Program-made: the position numbers and the translations under genes
Shown: piece by piece, positions 1 through 8,368 of the stretch
How the letters are laid out: every line of letters begins with the position of its first letter
How positions within the stretch are numbered: position 1 is the stretch's first letter
NCBI GenBank assembly: GCA_038746285.1
Contig: JBCDKT010000001.1
Span: 59,757 to 123,756 of the forward strand
Origin: Bacteroidota bacterium
Lineage (GTDB): Bacteria; Bacteroidota; Rhodothermia; Rhodothermales; JANQRZ01
Direction: 5' to 3'
DNA length: 64,000 bases
Notes under the pieces: generated by a model
The model's input: only the letters and a program-made list of their open reading frames with translations
Told to the model about the DNA's origin: nothing
Database searches by the model: none

Positions 1-622
1 TGGCGCTGCGCGGCATCCCGTCGTACTCGGCGTCGGCGGGGTCCTGCGCCATCGTGAGCCCGCCGCGCTCCTTGACGGCCCTCAGCCCGAGCGTGCCGTC
101 GGAGCCCGTCCCTGAGAGTACGATGCAGACGGCGCGCTCGCCGAGGTGCTCGGCGAGCGAGCGGAAGAACAGGTCGACCGGGGAGCGGTGGCCGCGCGCC
201 CGCTGCGGATCGGAGAGGCGAAGCCGTCTGCCCGCCACCTCCAGGTTCTTCCCAGGCGGGATGACGTAGACGCGGTTGGGCTGGATCTCCGGGTGGTCCT
301 CCACCTGGGCCACTTCCAGGTCGGTCTTCGCCTGGAGCAGCTCGGCAAGCTCGCTCTCGTGGTCCGGTGAGAGGTGCTGCACGACGATGAACGCCATGCC
401 GGGCTGGACCGGGAGGGCCTCGAAGAAGGCCTGGAAGGCCCGCAGCCCTCCCGCCGACGCGCCGACGCCCACGACCGGGAACGCGACACCCCCCGCTGCA
501 GCGTCATCGGGCCTCGCCGTCTCCGGGGACGGGGCCTCCGTGGACGGCGTGTCCTCCGAGGGGGGCGAGTCCAGAGGTGGACTGGACGAGTCGGGAGCGT
601 TAGAGCGGGTATCGCGATTCAT
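1..622 (-). CDS. CheB-type protein-glutamate methylesterase, N-terminal part (runs off the left edge)
   Basis: Only the first 207 codons are visible, read on the complement from the ATG at 620-622. A Pro/Ser/Glu-rich leader (residues 1-45) precedes a CheB methylesterase domain. The catalytic-triad positions can be seen: Ser in GASAGG (S56), His in VQHLSP (H83) and Asp in GTGSDGT (D175). CheB enzymes demethylate or deamidate receptor glutamates. No receiver domain precedes the esterase, and the wording (VVQHLSP, IPPGKNLEV) resembles the CheB-CheR-PAS fusion proteins more than stand-alone CheB. The missing part may therefore carry CheR and sensor domains, which is inference. The gene is transcribed away from the iron island. 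Confidence 0.85.
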   Translation of the reverse strand, partial: MNRDTRSNAPDSSSPPLDSPPSEDTPSTEAPSPETARPDDAAAGGVAFPVVGVGASAGGLRAFQAFFEALPVQPGMAFIVVQHLSPDHESELAELLQAKTDLEVAQVEDHPEIQPNRVYVIPPGKNLEVAGRRLRLSDPQRARGHRSPVDLFFRSLAEHLGERAVCIVLSGTGSDGTLGLRAVKERGGLTMAQDPADAEYDGMPRSA

Positions 623-751
623 GAGACGGGGCCCGGGTGGTGGGTGTTGCCGCAGACCGTAGAGCCGGGTACGCATGGCTCCGGCGCATCTGTGGCTGGA
701 GGGCATAACGATAACCCCGGCACATGTCTGAGTCAAACACGCACCATTCAC

Positions 752-948
752 CTAGGGCCTGTCTGAGATTCGGTCTCCGGGCTCCACCTCGGCCTGCGAT
801 CCGCTCGCTACGTTGCGCTACATCGCCGTAGCTGGCGCTACGTCTGGTGAGGTCGCTACGCTCCCTGATCCTGCGGATTCGCGCGCCTTCCGAGCAGCTT
901 CCAGTCCGTCGGTTCGCCTGCGAATCTCCAATCTCAGACAAGGCTTAG
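752..948. mobile_element. Short non-coding element with IS-like terminal inverted repeats (MITE candidate)
   Basis: The ends at 756-770 and 930-944 are imperfect inverted repeats: GGCCTGTCTGAGATT against the reverse complement GCCTTGTCTGAGATT, 13 of 15 identical. They are flanked by CTAG (752-755) and TTAG (945-948), which both fit the YTAR target preferred by IS5-family transposons. The interior (about 160 bp) has no credible gene and several GCTACG/CGTAGC words. A transposase-less IS5-type derivative is the simplest reading; membership is inferred from the ends only. Confidence 0.45.
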
Positions 949-1176
949 CTTCACCCGTCGCAGTAGGGCCCGTCGCGAATACTGCCCTGCTCGCGCGTCC
1001 GCCTCGGCGCGTCCGTTCTCTGCGCTTCACGAGCGAGCGCTCGGTCTCGCTGCGGCCCTTTCGCTGGGACTGACGACGGGGACGGCGTGGCCGCGGTGCT
1101 GGACGCGCCCACGCCGAGACCCCGCAAGGTTTCGTCTCGCGGGAGCTTGTTCTGTTCGCGTTCGGGGCGAGGCTCG

Positions 1177-1197
1177 CGCGCCGGCGAAACCGGCGCG
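1177..1197. other. Perfect GC hairpin upstream of the first iron-island operator
   Basis: CGCGCCGG pairs with CCGGCGCG around a 5-nt CGAAA loop. There is no T tract, so it is not a typical terminator. Role unknown. Confidence 0.4.
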
Positions 1198-1244
1198 TGC
1201 GGGGCACCTTCGCGTAATCTGCACGGCATCCGACGCCGGTCTTA

Positions 1245-1261
1245 TCTAGATTGGGTCTAAA
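1245..1261. promoter_or_regulatory. Putative iron-responsive operator, copy 1
   Basis: TCTAGA-TTGGG-TCTAAA, one of four 6-5-6 palindromes in the window. All four lie just upstream of the first gene of an iron-uptake transcription unit. This copy ends 19 bp before the ATG at 1281 and lies over an alternative in-frame TTG start, which argues for ATG 1281. Confidence 0.65.
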
Positions 1262-1280
1262 CAATAGGCCGCCCAGCTCC

Positions 1281-2726
1281 ATGCCCCGCCTCGCCCTTCT
1301 CCTCGCCCTGCTCGCTGCGCCGGCGGCGCTTGCCCAGCAGCCCTACACGCTCGTGCAGCCCATGAGCATCCCCACGGGCACCGCGGCGCAGTTCACCGAA
1401 CTCGACCTCGCCCCGACGCTCGACCTCGCCATCGCCAGCGGGGGCAGTGCCGGAAGCTCATCGTCCAACGGCGACGTCACCTTCCCGCTCTACCAGCCCG
1501 GCTTCGGGGACAACTTCGTGCCGATTCCGGGCGGGCTCGGCGAGGTCTACACCGAGATCACCGGCTTCGCCATCGCCGACTTTGTCGGGGGCGGCCTCCA
1601 GCCCGTCGACGGCGTTGTCCTCGGAACGCGGACGGGGCAGGGGACGGCGTCGATCACGACGCTGATCAACAAAGGCTTTCCGTTCGTCCCGCTCACGGTG
1701 GAGCAGGAGCTAGCCACGGGCATCCAGGCCGGCCGCGTGGTCCAGGTGGCGGACCTCTCCGGCGACGGCATCCTCGACATCGCCGCCTTCTTCACGAACG
1801 CCTCGGGCACCGGCCAGGCCGTCTACTACCCGGGCGACGGGGCCGACGTCTTCGGGACAGCCCGCACGATTGCGGCCCCCAACCGGCTCGTGAACGTCGA
1901 GGGCGCGGCGGTGGCCGACGTGGACAGCGACGGCGACCTCGACGTGCTGACGGCTTCGCAGAGCGAGGTCCTCGCCTTCCTCAACACTGGCAGCGGCTCG
2001 TTCGGCGCGCCCGTCGTGATTGACGCCGCGCTCGCCTCGGCCCAGGACGTGGCGGTGGCCGACATCAACCGGGACGGCAACCCGGACGCCGTCGCAGCCG
2101 GGGCGTCGGGCGTGATCGCCTACTACGCCGGCAACGGGGCCGGCGGCTTCGGGTCGCGCTTCACCGTCACCGACGCGGCGACCGGGGCCACGCGCCTCGA
2201 CCTCGGCGACGTGGACGCGGACGGCGACGTCGACATCGGGGCGGCCGAGGCGTCGCGCTTCACGATCTACCTGAACTTCGCCAGCGGCCGCTTCACCGAG
2301 CCCTACACGGTGGTCACCGGCTCCGACCCCACGGACATCCTCATCGGCGACATCGACCAGGACGGCGACGGCGACGTGGTGACGATCGACCGGGGCGGGA
2401 CGAGCGGGTTCTACCGCAAGACGAGCCAGGGCTTTCCGGTCTCGTCCGAGGACGGCGCGGCCCCGAGCGAGGACCTCGGGCTGAGCGTCTACCCGAACCC
2501 CGTGGGTGCCGATGCCACCGTCCTGCTGCGCGGCGAGGCCGGCGGCGCGGTCCGCGTCCGCGTCGTCGACGTGCTCGGCCGCGAGGTGGCCGTGCTCCAC
2601 GACGGCCCCACGACTACCCTGCACCCGCTGCGCCTCGACGCAAGCCAGCTGCCGGCCGGCGTCTACCTCCTCCAGGCGCACGGGTTGCAGGGGTCTGTTT
2701 CTCACCCCCTCACCGTGGTGCGATGA
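1281..2726 (+). CDS. Secreted FG-GAP/VCBS-repeat protein with Por-system C-terminal sorting domain
   Basis: A 481-residue protein with an N-terminal signal peptide ending near ALAQQ. At least four FG-GAP/VCBS calcium-binding-type repeats follow, marked by words such as DVDSDGDLDV, DINRDGNPDA, DVDADGDVDI and DIDQDGDGDV; these build beta-propellers. The last 75 residues begin SVYPNPVG and contain VVDVLGREV and LPAGVYLL, the usual type A sorting domain of the type IX secretion system, so it should be exported to the surface. The ATG at 1281 is preferred because the signal peptide starts there and the upstream in-frame TTG lies inside the operator. Its stop overlaps the next receptor start (ATGA). 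It is a paralogue of the protein at 15925. The ligand is unknown; a surface partner of the receptor is inferred. Confidence 0.85.
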   Translation: MPRLALLLALLAAPAALAQQPYTLVQPMSIPTGTAAQFTELDLAPTLDLAIASGGSAGSSSSNGDVTFPLYQPGFGDNFVPIPGGLGEVYTEITGFAIADFVGGGLQPVDGVVLGTRTGQGTASITTLINKGFPFVPLTVEQELATGIQAGRVVQVADLSGDGILDIAAFFTNASGTGQAVYYPGDGADVFGTARTIAAPNRLVNVEGAAVADVDSDGDLDVLTASQSEVLAFLNTGSGSFGAPVVIDAALASAQDVAVADINRDGNPDAVAAGASGVIAYYAGNGAGGFGSRFTVTDAATGATRLDLGDVDADGDVDIGAAEASRFTIYLNFASGRFTEPYTVVTGSDPTDILIGDIDQDGDGDVVTIDRGGTSGFYRKTSQGFPVSSEDGAAPSEDLGLSVYPNPVGADATVLLRGEAGGAVRVRVVDVLGREVAVLHDGPTTTLHPLRLDASQLPAGVYLLQAHGLQGSVSHPLTVVR

Positions 2727-5098
2727 CGCGCGCTCCGCTGCTGGTCCGGGCCACGAGCACGCCGGTCCTGCTGGCTGCGTGGCTGCTGTGCATCCTCTTC
2801 GCGCAGGGACCCGCTGCCCAGCCCGCGACAGGGCAGATCGAGGGGCGCGTCACCGATGCCGAGACGGGCACGCCGGTCCCCGGCGTCAACCTCGTCGTGG
2901 AGGGCACCCCGCTCGGAACCTCGTCCGGGATCGACGGGCGATTCGCGCTGGACGCGGTGCCGGCCGGTGAGCAGACGCTCGCGGTGTCCGCGCTCGGGTA
3001 CGAGCGGGCGACCCGGTCGGTGGCGGTGCGCGCCGGGGAGACGGCGCGGCTCGCGCTCGCGCTCCGGCCCGACCTCGCGGCGCTCGGCGAGGTCGTCGTG
3101 ACCGGGCAGAAGGTGCAGCGCTCGCTCGTGGACACCTACGCCAGCGTCGGCGTGCTCTCGCCGCAGGAGATCGAGGCGTTCGGCGTCAACGACCTCGCCG
3201 AAGCCATCGCGCTCGTCGGCAACGTCAACCTCGTCGAGGCCGACAACCGCAAGAGCATCTCGCTGCGCGGGATCAACTCCGACGGCCTGACGCAGCCGTC
3301 GGGTGACATCCGCTCGGTCCAGGTCGTGATCGACGGGGTGACCCAGACCAGCATCGCCACGCGGCGGGGCCTGCGCGGGCTGTGGGACCTCGCCCAGGTC
3401 GAAGTCCTGCGCGGGCCGCAGTCGGCGACCTACGGCCGCAACGCCGTCGCCGGGGCTGTCGTGATCGAGACCGCGCGCCCGACCTACGGCTGGGCCGCGC
3501 GCGCGCGCCTCATCACCGACGCCGAGGAGGGCCGCGAGGGTGCCTTCGCTGTCGGCGGGCCGCTCATCACCGACCGCCTCGCGTTCCGCGTGAGCGGGCA
3601 GCTCGCCACGGACGAGTTCGGGATCGAATTCACGACGCCGGGCAACGAGACCCTCGACGACGCCGAGTACCGCAACCTCCGCGGGCGGCTCCTGGTCGAG
3701 CCCGATGTGCTGGAGGGCCTGACGATCTTGGTCAGCGCCTCGACCTCGTTCGACCAGCCCGGCAGCGCCCAGGTCTCCGGCCCCGACTTCTTCGCGCGCG
3801 TCGCCGACCTCCCGCCGAGCCTGGAGTTCCGCGAGACCCGCCTCGAGAGCTACGGCGCGAACGCCACGCTCGACCTCGGCTCCGGCCTGCAGGTCGAGTC
3901 CATCACCGCGCGCGCCGTGGGCGACACCGAGATCTTCACCCCGGACTCGTCCAACTTCATGCGGGACGAGCTGCGCGCCGAGGAGTCGCTTACCCAGGAG
4001 GTGCGGGCCACCTACGCCCCGACCGGCGGCCCCCTCGCCGAGCGGCTCTCCGGCACCGCCGGCGTCTTCTACGGGCGCTTCGACAACGACCGCGACTCCG
4101 ACGTCGCGATAGGGGTGCTCCCGTTCCAGCAGATCGAGAGCGCGGGCCGGACTGTCAGCCGGGACGCCTTTGCGAGCGGGCGCTTCCGCGTCATCGGCGG
4201 GCTGACGGCGATCGCCGGGCTGCGCTACACCCGGACGACGCTCGACGACTTCGTCGTGGACCTGCTGCGCGACGACACGACGGACGTCGAGACCACGTTC
4301 GAGGCGTGGCTGCCGGAGCTGGGGCTGGCCTACGGCCTGGACGACTTCTTCGGGACCACGCAGCGCCTTGCCTTCACCGCCGCGCGCGGCTTCCGCGCCG
4401 GCTTCGCCGCGACCGAGCCGAGCACGAGCGAGGTCTACGAGGTCGACCCGGAGTACCTGTGGAACGTCGACCTCGCCTACCGCTCGCGCTGGCTCGGCGG
4501 CCGGCTCGCGGTCAACGCCAACGCCTTCTACTACCGCTACACCGACCAGCAGATCGCGGTCGAGGACACGCTCCTGGCAGGGGGCCTCCCGCTGACGGTG
4601 ACGCGCAACGCGGGGAGCTCGTTCGCCTACGGGTTCGAGCTCGAGCCGCGCGTGTTCGTCGGCGAGGGGCTCTCGGTCTATGGCTCGGGCGGCTGGCTGC
4701 GCACGGAGCTCGACGACTTCGTCGCGGCCGAGGGCGATTTCAGCGGCAACGAGTTTCCGCGCGCGCCGCGCTTCACCGGCGCGCTCGGCGTCGCCTACGA
4801 GCACCCGACTGGGCTCCGGGCCTCGGCGCGCGTGACCCACACCGGCGGCTACTTCAGCAACCCCAGCGCCGGCACCGAAGGCCTCCGCAACGACACGCTC
4901 TCGACCGTCGACGAGCGGACGCTGCTGGGCCTCCGCCTCGGCTACGAGTCGCCGCCGGTCCAGGGTGCGCGCTTCACGCTCACCCTCTTCGCCGACAACG
5001 CCCTCGACACGGACTACCTCACGAGCCGCAATGCGGACGCCTTCGCCTCGGTCGGCCGCGAGCGCCGGCTCGGGATCGAACTCAGCGCCCGGTTTTAG
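2723..5098 (+). CDS. TonB-dependent outer-membrane receptor with carboxypeptidase-regulatory-like domain
   Basis: A 791-residue receptor. After a signal peptide (about 1-33) comes a CarboxypepD_reg-like beta-sandwich (about 36-110, GQIEGRVTDAETGTPVPGVN). A TonB plug follows (about 125-250, with SISLRGINSDG and VEVLRGPQSATYGRNAVAGAV), then a 22-strand-type barrel ending in an aromatic residue (SARF). Such receptors import siderophores, haem or other large ligands using TonB energy. The start overlaps the stop of the FG-GAP gene by four bases, so the two are probably coupled and controlled by operator copy 1. The substrate cannot be read from sequence; iron chelates are likely from the PepSY and small membrane genes downstream. 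Confidence 0.9.
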   Translation: MTRAPLLVRATSTPVLLAAWLLCILFAQGPAAQPATGQIEGRVTDAETGTPVPGVNLVVEGTPLGTSSGIDGRFALDAVPAGEQTLAVSALGYERATRSVAVRAGETARLALALRPDLAALGEVVVTGQKVQRSLVDTYASVGVLSPQEIEAFGVNDLAEAIALVGNVNLVEADNRKSISLRGINSDGLTQPSGDIRSVQVVIDGVTQTSIATRRGLRGLWDLAQVEVLRGPQSATYGRNAVAGAVVIETARPTYGWAARARLITDAEEGREGAFAVGGPLITDRLAFRVSGQLATDEFGIEFTTPGNETLDDAEYRNLRGRLLVEPDVLEGLTILVSASTSFDQPGSAQVSGPDFFARVADLPPSLEFRETRLESYGANATLDLGSGLQVESITARAVGDTEIFTPDSSNFMRDELRAEESLTQEVRATYAPTGGPLAERLSGTAGVFYGRFDNDRDSDVAIGVLPFQQIESAGRTVSRDAFASGRFRVIGGLTAIAGLRYTRTTLDDFVVDLLRDDTTDVETTFEAWLPELGLAYGLDDFFGTTQRLAFTAARGFRAGFAATEPSTSEVYEVDPEYLWNVDLAYRSRWLGGRLAVNANAFYYRYTDQQIAVEDTLLAGGLPLTVTRNAGSSFAYGFELEPRVFVGEGLSVYGSGGWLRTELDDFVAAEGDFSGNEFPRAPRFTGALGVAYEHPTGLRASARVTHTGGYFSNPSAGTEGLRNDTLSTVDERTLLGLRLGYESPPVQGARFTLTLFADNALDTDYLTSRNADAFASVGRERRLGIELSARF

Positions 5099-5109
5099 CC
5101 TCTACTGCC

Positions 5110-5466
5110 ATGAACTGCTCCCATCCGCTCGACCCGCTCTTCCAGACCGACCGCGGTGCCGTCTTCCGCTGCGAGCACTGCGGGTGGTTCAACGTGCTCT
5201 TCCGGCCCGTCGTCTTCACACACAGCCGCGAGGGGTTCGAGGACTTCTGCGCCCTGATCCGCATGCTGGAGCCGGACCCCGGCGCGGACCCGCAGACGAA
5301 CGAGTGCTGCTACCATCTCCACACGCCGGACCGGCAGATCGGGCTGCTGCTCTCGCAGGAGGAGGTGGACGACCTTCGCGAGCTGCTCGACGGCGCGGCG
5401 GCGATGGACGAACTGGACGGACTGATCGATGACGCCCTGGACCCGACCGGCAGCCCGCCCGGCTGA
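5110..5466 (+). CDS. Small Cys-rich protein, paralogue of the one at 21345
   Basis: 118 residues with no signal peptide. It opens with NCSHPLD and carries RCEHCGWFNVLF, then an acidic helical C-terminus. The CxxC with preceding cysteine suggests a small metal site. The gene at 21345 has the same plan: CPCCSGFELRF, then a hydrophobic strand and a helical region. Both copies directly follow genes for surface iron uptake, at the end of a receptor pair here and after hmuY there. I think they belong to an uncharacterised Bacteroidota family of about 100 residues, but I cannot name it with certainty. Start ATG 5110, 11 bp after the receptor stop. Confidence 0.7.
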   Translation: MNCSHPLDPLFQTDRGAVFRCEHCGWFNVLFRPVVFTHSREGFEDFCALIRMLEPDPGADPQTNECCYHLHTPDRQIGLLLSQEEVDDLRELLDGAAAMDELDGLIDDALDPTGSPPG

Positions 5467-5497
5467 CCCCTTCTGACCCTAACCCCTCGCCGCTGCG

Positions 5498-5773
5498 ATG
5501 CTCAGCCTGCTCTCCGCGCTTCTGACGGTGCTCTCCGTGCTGCTGGCCTTCGTCGCCTGCGGCTGCCTCTACGCAGCCATCCCCACGGAGCCATCGGAGG
5601 CGTTGCCGCAGCGCCGCCTGCGCTGGTCCGGCGGAGCCGCCGCCGTGCTCGCGCTGGGCTGCTCGGTCATCGCGTTCGGCCCCGGCCTCGGTCCGGTGAT
5701 CGTGGCGACGGTGGCGATGTCGGCGGCGTCGGCCGCCGCGATGGCAGACCCCCTGTTTGCTCCGGAGCTGTAG
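5498..5773 (+). CDS. Small membrane protein (possibly DUF3325-like)
   Basis: 91 residues. A hydrophobic N-terminal helix is followed by a short Pro-rich loop (AAIPTEPSEALPQRR) and two more hydrophobic stretches, so roughly three membrane helices. The next gene (5991) repeats the same plan, so the two look like paralogues. In proteobacteria, small DUF3325 and DUF3649 proteins sit beside a PepSY membrane protein in iron-uptake operons, and this arrangement matches, since a PepSY gene follows at 6668. The family assignment is tentative; function unknown. Confidence 0.6.
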   Translation: MLSLLSALLTVLSVLLAFVACGCLYAAIPTEPSEALPQRRLRWSGGAAAVLALGCSVIAFGPGLGPVIVATVAMSAASAAAMADPLFAPEL

Positions 5774-5990
5774 GCCGCACGCCGCGCCGCCCGTTTCCGA
5801 GCCCGTCCTCCGCCGCGCTCGCCCACACCCTCTGTGTAGGCACCTTCGGTGCGGAATGGGCAGCGTGGGGGAATGGAACGAAGGGGACAGACGCGCACTG
5901 ACGCTCCCCCGATTCCTCCCGTTCTCCCGATTCCTCCTCACCCGGTCCTCGGCCGTTGCTCCTGCGCCGCCGTCTGCGTATCCTCCTACT

Positions 5991-6371
5991 ATGCTCCTCG
6001 CTCTCGCCCTTCTCCTCGCCGCGGCCGCCTACGGGGCGTTCTACGTCGGTGCGCCCGGCCGGCAGTCCGAGGCGGTCGGGCCGCCGCGTGCGATGCGCGT
6101 GGCGGGGGGCGTGCTGACCGTAGCGGCCCTCACCGTCTCCCTCGCGGCGACGGGGTCGTCGGTTGGCCCGGTGCTGGTGCTGGTGGTGATGAGCGCTGCC
6201 GCGTCGGCCCTGGCCCTCGCGGGTCCGTTCCTGCTGCCCGAGGCGACCCCGCCGGTGCGTCAGCGAGCACCACAGCCGAAGGCGGCCGGCCGGGGGCCGA
6301 CGCTCCCGCCGAAGCGGCCTCCGGCGCGCACCCCCAAACGCCCGCCCACGCGTCCGCCCTCCGCGCCGTGA
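5991..6371 (+). CDS. Small membrane protein with Pro/Arg-rich tail
   Basis: 126 residues. Three predicted hydrophobic helices (about 1-20, 36-55, 58-80) are followed by a basic, proline-rich cytoplasmic-type tail (repeats of PPKRPPAR and TPKRPPT). The membrane part resembles the 5498 protein (a TM, then a polar loop ending before VGPVLVLVVMSAAAS). The ATG at 5991 is chosen because the hydrophobic segment starts there; the frame is open much further upstream but without protein-like sequence. Its stop overlaps the GTG of the next gene. Probably part of the iron-uptake operon; function unknown. Confidence 0.6.
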   Translation: MLLALALLLAAAAYGAFYVGAPGRQSEAVGPPRAMRVAGGVLTVAALTVSLAATGSSVGPVLVLVVMSAAASALALAGPFLLPEATPPVRQRAPQPKAAGRGPTLPPKRPPARTPKRPPTRPPSAP

Positions 6372-6655
6372 AACACGACTGGACCAAAGGCGAGGGGTGG
6401 GGCAAGGGCACGGCTGTTTTCTTCGGCGGCTTTCTGGGCTTCGTCCTGTTCGGGCTCGCGCTCGGGACGGTGCTGCCGGACCTCGGCGTGCCGATTGGCG
6501 TGGCGGTGGCGCTCGGCGTCGTGCTCTCGGCGCCGGTGTGGATCGGACTCGGCGTGTGGGCTGTGCTCGCGCCGAGCGGGCGCGGGGCGTGGCTCCGCGT
6601 GGGGGGAACCGTCGTCGTCCTCGGGGCCGTTACAGCCACCGCCTACTTCCTCTAG
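6368..6655 (+). CDS. Small two- to three-helix membrane protein
   Basis: 95 residues starting at GTG 6368, which overlaps the previous TGA (GTGA). Polar N-terminus (KHDWTKGEGWGKG), then hydrophobic segments at about 14-33, 39-58 and 74-95. A DUF3649-like role next to the PepSY protein is possible but I cannot confirm it. The tight GTGA overlap and 12-bp gap to the PepSY gene support one transcript. Confidence 0.6.
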   Translation: MKHDWTKGEGWGKGTAVFFGGFLGFVLFGLALGTVLPDLGVPIGVAVALGVVLSAPVWIGLGVWAVLAPSGRGAWLRVGGTVVVLGAVTATAYFL

Positions 6656-6667
6656 CTCCGCCCCGCC

Positions 6668-8368
6668 ATGGAGACGGTCCGCCGTCCGCCCTCCCCGCCC
6701 GCACGTCCGCCCACGCCGGCGAAGGGGAAGGCCGCGCCTGCGAAGCAGCAAAAGCTCGTCGGGCCGCGCGCGTTCAAGCTGCTGTGGGACACCCACTCGG
6801 TGACCGGCATCGTGATCGGCCTCGGGCTGTTCGTGATCTTCTACGCTGGGGCCTACGCACTCTACCGCGGCGAACTCCACGCCTGGGCTGACCCTGCGAT
6901 GCGCGTCGCCGAGGCCGGGGTCACAGTCGACGAGGCCGTGGCTCCGCTCTTCGCCGAGCGCCCGCCCGCGCAGGGCACCGACGTGCAGGTGAACCTCCCT
7001 TTCCGCGAGCGGGCCTACTACTCCGTCCGCTACCGGACGCCGGTCGGCGACACGACCGAGGCCGTCACGGCGACGCTCAGCCTGGAGACGGGCGAGGTCA
7101 TCGCCGAGGACGGGCGGGGCTTTCGGAGCGACCTCTCGGAGATCCTCTACAAGCTCCACTTCTTCGGGCAGGCCGGGTTCTGGGGCGAACTCGTCGCGGG
7201 CTTCATCGCGGTCTTCTTCCTGCTCGCGGTCGCCAGCGGCATCCTGATCCACCTGCGGAAGCTCCCGAAGGACTGGCACACCTTCCGCCCGCGCGGCAAG
7301 CTCCGCGACGCCCTCGCCGACGCCCACACCGTCCTCGGCCTCATCGGACTTCCGTTCGCGGCGATGTACGCCATCTCGGGGGCCTTCCTCGCACTTCTCA
7401 TCATCCTGCTTGCCCCGACCGTCCTCGTCGTCTTCGGCGGCGACCTCGAAGCCATCGACCCCATCGTAAACGGCTACGAGATGCCGCCGCACGAACCAAC
7501 CGGCGAGGCCGCCGAGATGCTGTCCTTCGCCGAGTACGTCGAGGCCCTCCCGGCGTCGTGGGAGGGCACCGTCGCGCCGACCTTCATGAGCGTCCACGGC
7601 TGGGGCGACCAGGCCGGCATCGTCCAGGTCTTCGGCGAGGCGGCCAGTTCGCTCACCGCCGGCCCGCAGGCCATCCTCCAGGCGACGACCGGCGAGGTTC
7701 TCGCCGCCAACAACCCGACGCGCGGCACGGCGCTCGGCGGGACGACCGCCGCGCTCGTCAACCTCCACTACGGGCGGATGGGGCCGGGGACGCCGGTGGC
7801 GAAGGTGCTCTACTTCTTCCTCGCCCTCGCCACCGCCGCCGTCATCCTGACCGGCAACATCCTGTGGGTGCTCGTCCGCCGCCCGAAGGACCCGCGCGCG
7901 ACGCCGAAGCTACACCGGTTCCTGGCGCGGCTCACGGTCGGCGTCGGCTGCGGCCTCGCCGTGGCGGTGCCGGTGCTGTTTCTGACGACGGCGGCGCTGC
8001 CCATCGAGTTGCCGAGCCTCAAGACGTGGGAGAACGTCGCGCTCTTCGGCGCGTGGGGCGCGCTGACGGTGGCGGCGTTCGCCGGGCCGTCGGCGGTGTG
8101 GGCGGCGCGCTGGCAGCTCGGCCTCGCGGGCGCGCTGAGCCTGCTCGTCCCGCCTGCGGGCGGGGCGCTCGGCGGGATGTGGATCTGGACGGCGGCTGCG
8201 AGCGGGCTGTGGGGCCTCGTCACGGTCGACGTGGGCTTCCTGCTGATGGGGCCGGCGCTCCTGTGGACGGCGCGGCGGCTTAGGCCCGACGCCCTCGCCC
8301 CGGCCCTCGCGGGCGACGGCGCGACCGCCGAGGCGGCCCCCGCCGGACCTATCCCTGCCCCTTCGTGA
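6668..8368 (+). CDS. PepSY-associated inner-membrane protein (PiuB-type), iron uptake
   Basis: 566 residues. A basic Pro-rich N-terminus is followed by a first helix at about 50-70 (VTGIVIGLGLFVIFYAGAYALYRGEL). A periplasmic PepSY-like domain comes next, then a helix at about 175-195 and the conserved ILIHLRKLPKDWHTFRPRG cytosolic loop. A third helix, a second periplasmic domain and a C-terminal bundle of five or six helices complete it. PepSY_TM proteins of this layout are found in siderophore and haem operons, where reduction or release of iron from chelates has been proposed. The 14039 protein is a clear paralogue with the same loop (LIHLKKLPKDWHTFRPRGTV). Its stop overlaps the next GTG. 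Confidence 0.85.
   Translation: METVRRPPSPPARPPTPAKGKAAPAKQQKLVGPRAFKLLWDTHSVTGIVIGLGLFVIFYAGAYALYRGELHAWADPAMRVAEAGVTVDEAVAPLFAERPPAQGTDVQVNLPFRERAYYSVRYRTPVGDTTEAVTATLSLETGEVIAEDGRGFRSDLSEILYKLHFFGQAGFWGELVAGFIAVFFLLAVASGILIHLRKLPKDWHTFRPRGKLRDALADAHTVLGLIGLPFAAMYAISGAFLALLIILLAPTVLVVFGGDLEAIDPIVNGYEMPPHEPTGEAAEMLSFAEYVEALPASWEGTVAPTFMSVHGWGDQAGIVQVFGEAASSLTAGPQAILQATTGEVLAANNPTRGTALGGTTAALVNLHYGRMGPGTPVAKVLYFFLALATAAVILTGNILWVLVRRPKDPRATPKLHRFLARLTVGVGCGLAVAVPVLFLTTAALPIELPSLKTWENVALFGAWGALTVAAFAGPSAVWAARWQLGLAGALSLLVPPAGGALGGMWIWTAAASGLWGLVTVDVGFLLMGPALLWTARRLRPDALAPALAGDGATAEAAPAGPIPAPS

Larger units (their letters stand above)
623..1244. other. Intergenic region without a gene
   Basis: No frame on either strand has a plausible start, ribosome site or recognisable protein. 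It holds the inverted-repeat element at 752-948 and a strong hairpin at 1177-1197 (8-bp GC stem, loop CGAAA). The rest is GC-rich sequence with no further signal I can support. It separates the leftward CheB gene from the rightward iron island, so promoters for both should lie here. Confidence 0.6.

Noticed and set aside
1251..1280. TTG start for the first FG-GAP protein
   Set aside because: It lies inside operator copy 1 and puts polar residues before the signal peptide; ATG 1281 fits.
2702..4840. 712-codon open frame on the minus strand opposite the TonB receptor
   Set aside because: Arg/Glu/Asp-rich, low-complexity composition typical of antisense frames in GC-rich genes; the plus strand encodes a full receptor.
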